In this document: in pieces, positions 1 to 5,075 of the stretch
How positions within the stretch are numbered: the first letter of the stretch is position 1
Layout: each line of letters begins with the position of its first letter
Assembly (NCBI GenBank): GCA_903835145.1
Contig: CAILMA010000065.1
Location: 1-5,075 of the forward strand
Reading direction: 5' to 3'
From: an uncultured Bacteroidota bacterium
Lineage (GTDB): Bacteria > Bacteroidota > Bacteroidia > Chitinophagales > Chitinophagaceae
Length of the DNA stretch: 5,075 nt
Notes under the pieces: model-generated
Seen by the model: only the letters and a program-made list of their open reading frames with translations
The model's database searches: none
What the model was told of the DNA's origin: nothing
Position numbers and translations under genes: made by a program

Positions 1-1208
1 AAAACGGATTTTATTTCAACGGTACAAAATTTATATCCTTCGCAGAGCTCATCGTGGCTGACGGAATAATTAAAGCCATCAACCTAAACCCTACGAACAC
101 TACAGGCACTCGGATTCCTCTCCATGGTAAGTTTGTAATTCCGGGTTTGTGCGATGCATATGCGCGCCTTTCTGCAAGTCCCTGCAAACCATTTACCGCC
201 AGCGACCCGAATTATAACGCAAAAAGTGCGCTCCAGTGCGGGGTAACTTCGATATTCGATATTTCTGCTCCCCAGCCAGTTTTCAATTCCGTCAGCGAAT
301 CATCGGGAGTTGCTTTGCGTCCTGGCGCAACAATATATGAGTCGGGCCCCGTGATTACGGTCTCAGGGGGCTATGGTTCCGATTTTGGCGTTAAGGCACG
401 CCTGGTCACCGATAGTTACGATGCAGCAACAGCTGCCAACGATGCCATTGGCAGTGGCGCCGCCGCCGTCGTTATTTCTTTTCAGGACGATGGCTCCGCT
501 CTGTTACCATCGCTTACCATTGAAATGGTAAAAGATATAGTGAAGACTGCGCACGCTAAAAACAAAAAAGTACTCGCTCATGTCGACCTCGCCAGCGAAG
601 CTACAGCCTGCGCCGGGGTTGGTGTTGATGGCATCTTAAAAATGCCCGTCGATGAATTCACCGAGCAGCAGCTCAATACTATAGCTAAGTCAGGCATGTT
701 CATCATACCGGCGCTCACATCCCTGCAGGCGTCACTTGAGGGCGCCGGATATTCGTTTCTGTCCGACACGCTGCTCACTAAAACCACATATCCTGCATAT
801 CTTGAGAATGTGGATATAGACAATTTTACACGCCCTGTTATAACCGAAAAACAAAGGCTCATCTACCACAATAGCATTAGATTTCGCCAGAATATGGAGC
901 ATTGTGTAGCCCATAAAATACCTATAGTTGCAGGTACAGATGCAGGTAGCTTTGCCGTTTTTTTTGGTTATTCCATGCATCAGGAGCTGCAGCAGTACAT
1001 CAGGGCGGGAATGACAAATGCAGATGCCATCAACAGCGCATCCCGTAATTTCAGTCTTATTTTCCCCGATAAAAAAATTGGTCAGATTGCCGTTGGCTGC
1101 GCTGCTGACCTGGTTGTGCTTACCGCCAACCCGCTCGTTAACATTGAAAATACCCGACGTATTGCCATGGTGCTCCATCAGGGTGAGCCAGTCTCCCCCG
1201 CAAAATAA
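1..1208 (+). CDS. Amidohydrolase family protein (imidazolonepropionase-like), 5'-truncated by the window edge, probably catalytically inactive
   Basis: The frame is open from base 3 to the TAA at 1206-1208 (401 codons seen). The GTG at 54 is not the start: upstream in-frame codons read NGFYFNGTKF...AELIVADGII, the usual small beta-domain opening of amidohydrolases, so 54 is the Val of 'IVADG'. Numbering from that Val as 1, family landmarks follow in order: 'VIPGLCDAYARL' (28-39), 'GVTSIFD' (63-69), 'GPVITVSGGYG' (98-108), 'KKVLAHVD' (171-178), 'IVAGTDAG' (291-298), and the C-terminal 'IGQIAVGCAADLVVLTANPL' (342-361). Active relatives are metal-dependent TIM-barrel hydrolases of dipeptides, imidazolonepropionate or similar substrates. 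Here the expected HxH is Y36-A-R38, the lysine position is V140 and the 'EHG' histidine is K196; only H176 and D296 remain. The fold seems intact and the frame is clean, so I infer a pseudoenzyme rather than a decayed gene. Family assignment is secure; substrate and role are unknown. The N-terminus is unseen, so its cell location cannot be judged. Confidence 0.9.
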   Translation, partial: NGFYFNGTKFISFAELIVADGIIKAINLNPTNTTGTRIPLHGKFVIPGLCDAYARLSASPCKPFTASDPNYNAKSALQCGVTSIFDISAPQPVFNSVSESSGVALRPGATIYESGPVITVSGGYGSDFGVKARLVTDSYDAATAANDAIGSGAAAVVISFQDDGSALLPSLTIEMVKDIVKTAHAKNKKVLAHVDLASEATACAGVGVDGILKMPVDEFTEQQLNTIAKSGMFIIPALTSLQASLEGAGYSFLSDTLLTKTTYPAYLENVDIDNFTRPVITEKQRLIYHNSIRFRQNMEHCVAHKIPIVAGTDAGSFAVFFGYSMHQELQQYIRAGMTNADAINSASRNFSLIFPDKKIGQIAVGCAADLVVLTANPLVNIENTRRIAMVLHQGEPVSPAK

Positions 1209-1248
1209 ACCGCTTACAATTTCCGCAGCCCTTTTTTTGAAAATCACA

Positions 1249-1261
1249 TTGTTTAAAACAA
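1249..1261. promoter_or_regulatory. Short odd palindrome TTGTTTAAAACAA, possible operator
   Basis: A 13-base perfect palindrome (6-bp arms around a single A) lies 40 bp after the amidohydrolase stop and about 45 bp before the small lipoprotein start. It could be a protein-binding site acting on the promoter at 1293. AT-rich palindromes of this size also arise by chance, so this is only a candidate. Confidence 0.15.
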
Positions 1262-1292
1262 ATGCCCTGTTCCAATTGATAAGATATTTTTT

Positions 1293-1300
1293 TAGCTTTG
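1293..1300 (+). promoter_or_regulatory. Bacteroidota -7 promoter element TAGCTTTG
   Basis: TAGCTTTG matches the Bacteroidota housekeeping -7 consensus TAnnTTTG at every fixed position. No good TTTG -33 element stands 19-21 bp upstream; the nearest TTG, at 1276-1278, is only 14 bp away. The motif ends 7 bp before the ATG at 1308, so a start point at the usual distance would give little or no leader. Confidence 0.5.
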
Positions 1301-1307
1301 CATCACT

Positions 1308-1451
1308 ATGCAGAAAAAAATCATCAGAACAGTCGCCGTGTTATTAATTCTGAGCCAGATTATTGCCTGTTCAGGTTACAGGCAGCATCGGAGCAATTTC
1401 CGCAAACAGAAAAGTAAGTACTCTTACCGCGGTGCTGGTCGCTACTGGTAG
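1308..1451 (+). CDS. Small basic lipoprotein, 47 residues, function unknown
   Basis: The ATG at 1308 opens a 47-codon frame ending at TAG 1449-1451. An in-frame stop at 1293-1295 makes this ATG the only sensible start. The protein opens with a basic n-region (MQKKIIR), a hydrophobic stretch (TVAVLLILSQ) and the lipobox 'IIAC' with Cys21, so it has a complete lipoprotein signal peptide for Sec export, signal peptidase II cleavage and lipid anchoring. The mature part is only 27 residues, carries eight Arg/Lys and one His with no acidic residue, and ends in Tyr/Gly-rich 'YRGAGRYW'. A basic mature peptide could bind anionic surface polymers or LPS, but that is conjecture; I recognise no family. 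Support comes from the intact signal peptide, the promoter element just upstream and the terminator downstream. It is too short for many gene callers. Confidence 0.68.
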   Translation: MQKKIIRTVAVLLILSQIIACSGYRQHRSNFRKQKSKYSYRGAGRYW

Positions 1452-1545
1452 GCAATAAACTACAATTGTTGTCAGGTTTTACTGTTGCCCCTGCAATATT
1501 TAGGGTAGGGGGCAGTTCGAAGAAAATCCTTTACTTAAATGATAT

Positions 1546-1585
1546 AAAAAATCCGCTCCGGAATTGATTCTGGAGCGGATTTTTT
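1546..1585. terminator. Bidirectional intrinsic terminator between convergent genes
   Basis: The arms 1546-1563 and 1568-1585 pair over 18 bp (one G-T wobble on the + strand) around the 4-base loop TTGA. The core is TCCGCTCC/GGAGCGGA, flanked by A6 on the left and T6 on the right, so RNA from either strand ends the GC-rich hairpin with a U tract. It lies 94 bp after the small lipoprotein stop and 21 bp beyond the M13 peptidase stop, and can terminate both. Confidence 0.93.
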
Positions 1586-1606
1586 ATTGTGGTTTATTGG
1601 GATTTC

Positions 1607-3649
1607 TTACCAAAGGTGCACCCTAAGGCTATCTGGTATGTACATTTTGTCGCCCGGCTTTATACCGAAGGCATCATAAAACTCAGGTACATTCGGGAAT
1701 GGTCCGTTTACCCTGTTCTTGGCAGGGGAGTGTACGTCCGTAAGCAATTGGCTCGCGATCTTTTTAGGGCGCTCAGACACTAACCAACCCAGCGAATAAC
1801 CAAGGAAAAACCTTTGAACTGGAGTTAACCCACTTATCTTCTCACCTTTTTTATAGGCTTCAGTCTGTTTAAATGCATCAAGCCCTATCAATATGCCACC
1901 AAGATCAGCAAGGTTCTCACCGAGCGTAGCACGGCCATTAATGTGCATTGTATCAAGCGGTGTCATTTTGTTAAACTGTTGCACCAATACTTCGGCACGG
2001 TTCATAAATTGTGCAGAGTCTTGTGGTCCCCACCAGTTGCTCAGGTTGCCATGCTCGTTAAACTGGCGGCCTTCATCGTCAAACCCGTGGGTGATCTCAT
2101 GACCCACTGTGCTTGCAGCAGTATAGCCATATACCAGCGCATCATCAAGGTCTTCATCTTTAAAGCCCGGTACGGTCATCATGGCTGCTGGCAGTACTAT
2201 TTCGTTGTTCGATGGGTTGTAATATGCATTATACGTTTGCGGTGTCATGTCCCATTCTGTGCGGTCCACAGGCTTTCCCAGTTTGTTCAGGTAGTAAGTA
2301 TTCCACCATTCGGCCGCCCGCATCATATTAAGGGCATAAGGCCCACGGTCTATTTTCAGCGTGCTAAGGTCCTTCCATTTGTCAGGGTACCCCACCTTTT
2401 TATTGATGGCCATTAGTTTATGAATCGCTTTTTGCTTGGTGCTGTCGCTCATCCATTCCAGTTTCTCCATCCTCGCCTTGTAAGCCATTCTCACGTTCTC
2501 TACCATTTGCTCATACCGTTGCTTGGCTTTCTGGCTAAAGTATTCTTTTACAAACAACTGCCCGAGTGCCTCACCTATTACACCCTGCTCAGCGTCCAGG
2601 CTCCTGCGCCAGCGCGGTTTCTGTTGTTCTGCGCCACGTATGGTCTTGCTGTAAAAGTCAAAGTTCGCATCCACATAAGCCTTGCTCAGGTCGCTCGAAA
2701 AATGACTGATGAGCTGGAAGGTCATGTAATCTTTAAGCGTGTTGATGTTAGTGGTAGCTACAAGCTTATTAAGCGCTTTAAAAAACTCAGGCTGCCCCAC
2801 TATCACACTATCTACGTGCTTCACTCCTATTATATCAAGCAGTGCAGGCCACTTTATGCCCGGCGACAGGGTGCTGAGTTGGCTGATAGCAAATTTGTTG
2901 TAGTTCTTGTAGGGGTCACGCAGATCTTCCAGCTTGCGCGATGCCTTTGCAAGGCTGGTTTCAAACGCCAGAATCGCTTTTGCTTTTTCGTTAGCCGCTG
3001 CTGCATCTACTCCTGAGAGCTTGAATAGTGTTGCGATGTACCCCGGATAGGCGCTGCGCACCTTCATGGTATTATCATCAGTATTAAAATAGTAGTCACG
3101 TATGGGCATGCCAAGTCCGCCCTGGCTCATCACATACGCTTCCATATCACTGTTCTTGGCATCTTGTTCTACGCCCTCGTTAAAAAACACATTTACACCA
3201 TAGGTATGCATGTGGGCTGCAAGCGTCATTACTTCTTCCGGACTCTTTAAAGCTGCTATCTTATCAAGTTCGCCCTTAAGTGGGGTAATACCATTTTTTT
3301 CTATCCCGGCTGAGTCCATAGCGCTATACCAAAAATCGCCTATCTGTTGGCCACTTCCTGTTTTCTCAGCCTTCTTTTCCGCTTCCTCGTTTATGTGCCT
3401 GAGTTTTTCATATAGTTCCCGTTGCACCAGTTGGCCCACGCCAAATTCTATTTCCTCACCCGGTATCGGATTTTGTTTTATCCAACCGCCGTTGGCATAG
3501 TTAAAAAAGTCTTCGCTGGGCTTCGCTGTTGTGTCCAGATTGGCGGCAAGAATGTCTTTCTTTGGGCCATCTTTTTTTGCGGGCTCGTTACAGGCCGAAG
3601 CCAGCGCGGCAACCGCCGCAATACCAAGAATAGTTTTATTGATTTGCAT
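1607..3649 (-). CDS. pepO: M13 family zinc metalloendopeptidase (neprilysin/PepO-like), lipoprotein
   Basis: This complete 680-residue protein has the normal length for bacterial M13 enzymes. Residues 1-20 form a lipoprotein signal peptide ending in 'ASAC', with Cys20 the predicted lipidated residue; the enzyme should be anchored in the envelope facing the periplasm or surface. The M13 N-terminal domain covers roughly 40-420 ('DFFNYANGGW' at 47-56). The peptidase domain has substrate-binding 'NAYY' (474-477), zinc motif HEITH (H517, E518, H521), 'GENLADLGG' with third ligand E578 and D582, and H640 and R646 spaced as His711/Arg717 in neprilysin. It ends in 'RVHLW', close to the family's usual C-terminal Trp. 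All catalytic residues are present, so it should cleave oligopeptides, typically before hydrophobic residues; the real substrate is unknown. The ATG at 3647-3649 is supported by the signal peptide; no Shine-Dalgarno is seen, and a weak -7-like TACTTTTA lies on the minus strand at 3667-3674. It is monocistronic: both neighbours are on the opposite strand. The symbol is by family only. Confidence 0.97.
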   Translation of the reverse strand: MQINKTILGIAAVAALASACNEPAKKDGPKKDILAANLDTTAKPSEDFFNYANGGWIKQNPIPGEEIEFGVGQLVQRELYEKLRHINEEAEKKAEKTGSGQQIGDFWYSAMDSAGIEKNGITPLKGELDKIAALKSPEEVMTLAAHMHTYGVNVFFNEGVEQDAKNSDMEAYVMSQGGLGMPIRDYYFNTDDNTMKVRSAYPGYIATLFKLSGVDAAAANEKAKAILAFETSLAKASRKLEDLRDPYKNYNKFAISQLSTLSPGIKWPALLDIIGVKHVDSVIVGQPEFFKALNKLVATTNINTLKDYMTFQLISHFSSDLSKAYVDANFDFYSKTIRGAEQQKPRWRRSLDAEQGVIGEALGQLFVKEYFSQKAKQRYEQMVENVRMAYKARMEKLEWMSDSTKQKAIHKLMAINKKVGYPDKWKDLSTLKIDRGPYALNMMRAAEWWNTYYLNKLGKPVDRTEWDMTPQTYNAYYNPSNNEIVLPAAMMTVPGFKDEDLDDALVYGYTAASTVGHEITHGFDDEGRQFNEHGNLSNWWGPQDSAQFMNRAEVLVQQFNKMTPLDTMHINGRATLGENLADLGGILIGLDAFKQTEAYKKGEKISGLTPVQRFFLGYSLGWLVSERPKKIASQLLTDVHSPAKNRVNGPFPNVPEFYDAFGIKPGDKMYIPDSLRVHLW

Positions 3650-3865
3650 GTGTAAAATTGTAGCAATAAAAGTAATAAACTTTCAGCGCATTGCAGATTT
3701 AGACCAGTACAACCCAAAATATCACTGCACTTTCAAAACCCAATAAACAAGCTATATACCCTTCTGCAACTCTTTTTCCCGGTGCCCAATAGCTATTTTA
3801 TTCCAAAATTCGTGTCCTTATTTGCGCCAATCGCAACGCTTTTCAAGCTAATTCAAAAATTAAAG

Positions 3866-3878
3866 CCAAAAATTTTGG
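3866..3878. promoter_or_regulatory. Odd palindrome CCAAAAATTTTGG overlapping the -33 element
   Basis: A 13-base perfect palindrome (6-bp arms, central A) covers the TTTG at 3874-3877 used as the -33 element of the promoter below. A repressor bound here would block that promoter. The AT-rich surroundings make chance formation plausible. Confidence 0.2.
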
Positions 3879-3906
3879 AAATGCAAAATAAATGTTCGTA
3901 AATTTG
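3874..3906 (+). promoter_or_regulatory. Bacteroidota-type promoter for the 268-residue protein gene
   Basis: TTTG at 3874-3877 and TAAATTTG at 3899-3906 match the -33 and -7 consensus (TTTG and TAnnTTTG) with a 21-bp spacer, inside the known range. Transcription should begin near 3911-3914, giving a leader of about 15 nt. AAAGG at 3913-3917, 9 bp before the ATG at 3927, could act as a weak ribosome-binding site but would sit at the very 5' end of the mRNA. Confidence 0.72.
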
Positions 3907-3926
3907 TGACATAAAGGCCAATAATT

Positions 3927-4733
3927 ATGACAAGTGGAGACCTCAACCAATACGTATACAACACCAACAGTCCTTTTCAAAAGGCGGCTATGGAGCTTTA
4001 CCTCGAAAATGCCCGGCTCCACCTGTTTCCTGATGTTGCCCGCCCGCTCATCATCCTGCGGTATATGTACGATGTTACATCTGAGCAGCAGCACGACCTG
4101 TTTCTGTTTATGGATAATGTAAATGAATACATCAGGCTGCACAGGCTTACTGCGCACCAGCAATATTTTGTATTAAAAATCACCCGTAAGTATCTCGAAA
4201 ACCTTTCAAAAACGACTATGGTTATTAACTTCCCCCAATTGCATACACTTTCCCTGCCCTTCTTTACCCTCCTTGAAGAAGCGGCCGCCACGGAATACAG
4301 GAAACAAGAAAGTTTGGAGACCGACAGCAAGGCTCAGGCCCTTGAAGCCCTAAAAATTCAACTACTGGTTTTGTCCGAAGACATCCACCTATTACCGATA
4401 GAAAAGAGAGTTAAAGTCCTGGCAACCCTCGTGCGGCTCCTCGCCCAGTACGAAAAACTCACAAAGGCGGAGGAAAACCCCAAACGTGCTCCAAATAAAC
4501 GTAAGGAAGCGCTCCGGGAAGCCATAAATACATCAGCAGTCGACCCTGCCGAAACTACCGATGACAGAGACAGCAAAAGATCATTCCCATTGCCACACCC
4601 TTCCGATTCCCACCAAACAATACCCGTCTACCCCAATCTGCAACAATCAGTAAGCCACAGCACCATCAACCCCACCATCAACCCCACCATCACCCGCAAA
4701 ACCCACTATACAATCCCCCTCCCGAAAAAATAA
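3927..4733 (+). CDS. Hypothetical helix-rich protein with a Pro/Thr/Ser tail
   Basis: I do not recognise a family in this 268-residue protein. There is no signal peptide or membrane segment, so it is probably cytoplasmic. Residues 15-95 look mostly helical, with alternating hydrophobic and polar residues ('VARPLIILRYMYDV', 'YFVLKITRKYLENL'). Residues 105-122 are hydrophobic ('LSLPFFTLLEEAAA'). Residues 123-183 have a charged, possibly coiled-coil character ('LEALKIQLLVLSEDI', 'EKRVKVLATLVRLLAQYEKL'). From about 184 the sequence becomes basic and then low-complexity, rich in Pro, Thr, Ser and His, with the repeat TINP-TINP-TIT and a basic end 'LPKK'. No Cys, catalytic motif or nucleotide-binding loop is evident. 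A helical body with a disordered basic tail would suit a scaffold, adaptor or nucleic-acid-associated role, but that is a guess. The start is supported by the promoter at 3874-3906. It is divergent from the M13 gene and has no operon partner in the window. The last part is unusually C-rich on the coding strand. Confidence 0.82.
   Translation: MTSGDLNQYVYNTNSPFQKAAMELYLENARLHLFPDVARPLIILRYMYDVTSEQQHDLFLFMDNVNEYIRLHRLTAHQQYFVLKITRKYLENLSKTTMVINFPQLHTLSLPFFTLLEEAAATEYRKQESLETDSKAQALEALKIQLLVLSEDIHLLPIEKRVKVLATLVRLLAQYEKLTKAEENPKRAPNKRKEALREAINTSAVDPAETTDDRDSKRSFPLPHPSDSHQTIPVYPNLQQSVSHSTINPTINPTITRKTHYTIPLPKK
4662..4695 (+). repeat. 12-bp tandem repeat in the tail of the hypothetical gene
   Basis: Two perfect copies of ACCATCAACCCC (4662-4673, 4674-4685) are followed by a partial copy whose first 7 bases match (from 4686). 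Because 12 is a multiple of 3, the repeat encodes the in-frame peptide repeat T-I-N-P; gain or loss of a unit would keep the frame. Confidence 0.85.
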
Positions 4734-4891
4734 AATCGCTCTAATACTATTTGCAACCCTGTCGCAGATCGCACCTGTCGCACGTCTGCACCCCCGGCCT
4801 CCGCCCCGCTGACCTTGCGCCCCCCCCCAAAAAAAACGCGTTTTGCAACCGCCATCAACAACCCCATCAGAAAAGAGCCGGAAGCGCAGCC

Positions 4892-4920
4892 TTATTGGGG
4901 CGTTGGCCAAACCACAATAA
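4892..4920. repeat. Imperfect inverted repeat around TTGGCCAA
   Basis: Outer arms TTATTG (4892-4897) and CAATAA (4915-4920) are perfect complements, and the centre is the palindrome TTGGCCAA (4903-4910), with mismatches and one extra base between. It is the first of three neighbouring inverted repeats. Confidence 0.4.
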
Positions 4921-4934
4921 CACGCAGCATAGCT

Positions 4935-4964
4935 ACTTTGGCGTGCGGAGCTGTTCGCCAAAGT
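4935..4964. repeat. Inverted repeat ACTTTGGCG / CGCCAAAGT
   Basis: Perfect 9-bp arms at 4935-4943 and 4956-4964 enclose a 12-base loop. No T tract follows on either side, so it is not a standard intrinsic terminator. Confidence 0.7.
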
Positions 4965-4978
4965 GCCGTTTTCTTTTG

Positions 4979-5012
4979 TTACTTTTCTTTGCGGCAGCAC
5001 AAAGAAAAGTAA
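4979..5012. repeat. Inverted repeat TTACTTTTCTTTG / CAAAGAAAAGTAA
   Basis: Perfect 13-bp arms at 4979-4991 and 5000-5012 enclose the 8-base loop CGGCAGCA; after one mismatch the stem may extend 4 bp more (4974-4977 with 5014-5017, including G-T pairs). The stem is AT-rich and lacks a following T tract. As a general recollection, similar ACTTTTCTTTG...CAAAGAAAAGT stem-loops recur as extragenic repeats in many bacterial genomes; I could not check that here. Confidence 0.75.
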
Positions 5013-5075
5013 AGAAGCTGGGATGACAGAAAATCTGCGTCACTCTCATTGTGGCCATTTAGAGATAAAGAATTG

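Larger units (their letters stand above)
4734..5075. other. Non-coding tail region: C-rich stretch and hairpins, no convincing gene
   Basis: No open frame here on either strand has a credible start, family motif or normal residue composition; the ones present overlap each other and read through inverted repeats. The left part is C-rich on the + strand, holds a direct repeat CCTGTCGCA (4758-4766 and 4774-4782, 16-bp period) and a C9 run directly followed by A8 (4820-4828, 4829-4836). The right part holds three inverted repeats between 4892 and 5012, then an imperfect small hairpin (TGAC 5024-5027 / GTCA 5039-5042). No U-tract terminator for the preceding gene is evident. Confidence 0.7.

Noticed and set aside
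54..56. GTG as the start codon of the amidohydrolase
   Set aside because: The same frame stays open to the window edge and encodes the conserved N-terminal strand region of the family; this GTG is the Val of 'LIVADG'.
732..1247. Minus-strand 171-codon open frame
   Set aside because: It lies antisense to conserved amidohydrolase motifs and shows no family signature; a shadow frame.
2420..3016. Plus-strand 198-codon open frame within the M13 peptidase gene
   Set aside because: It is fully antisense to a conserved enzyme, with a His/Leu/Phe-rich composition typical of shadow frames and no start signals.
3843..4163. Minus-strand frame of 106 codons across the promoter of the hypothetical gene
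   Set aside because: It overlaps a well-supported promoter and coding start on the other strand and has no recognisable protein features.
4662..4695. CRISPR-like repeats
   Set aside because: The units are 12 bp and directly adjacent with no spacers; they are an in-frame coding tandem repeat.
4979..5012. Intrinsic terminator for the 268-residue protein gene
   Set aside because: The hairpin is strong but AT-rich, about 245 bp after the stop, and is not followed by a T tract on either strand.
4647..5026. Overlapping frames on both strands (117, 91 and 65 codons) at the right end
   Set aside because: They run through homopolymers and inverted repeats, overlap one another in several frames and have biased residue composition; more likely translated repeat sequence than genes.

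Overview
The window looks like a piece of a Bacteroidota chromosome, probably from the Chitinophagaceae/Sphingobacteriales side. Two things suggest this: there are exact matches to the Bacteroidota promoter element TAnnTTTG, and the genes lack strong Shine-Dalgarno sites. The placement is an inference; no marker gene is present. No rRNA, tRNA, CRISPR array, transposase or integrase is visible.

Layout: (1) Bases 1-1208 (+) hold the 3' part of an amidohydrolase of the imidazolonepropionase-like group. Its reading frame is open through the left edge, so the true start lies outside the window. Most of its expected metal ligands are replaced, which suggests a pseudoenzyme. (2) Bases 1308-1451 (+) hold a very small, strongly basic lipoprotein of 47 residues, preceded by a near-consensus promoter placed so close that the mRNA may be leaderless. 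(3) A long, nearly perfect hairpin at 1546-1585 terminates transcription from both sides between convergent genes. (4) Bases 1607-3649 (-) hold a complete M13 (neprilysin/PepO-like) zinc endopeptidase lipoprotein with all catalytic residues in place. (5) A 277-bp divergent intergenic region carries a good Bacteroidota promoter for the next gene. (6) Bases 3927-4733 (+) hold a helix-rich 268-residue protein of unknown function with a low-complexity Pro/Thr/Ser tail. (7) Bases 4734-5075 contain no convincing gene, but hold a C-rich stretch, a C9A8 homopolymer junction and three consecutive inverted repeats that may form a dispersed repeat element.

The genes do not form an evident pathway. Each protein gene wholly inside the window seems to be its own transcription unit. 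The M13 peptidase and the small lipoprotein are both predicted cell-envelope proteins but are transcribed towards each other and share only a terminator. I did not find a convincing new multi-gene system. The best leads are the amidohydrolase with a dismantled metal site, the unannotated mini-lipoprotein, and the structured repeat at the right end.
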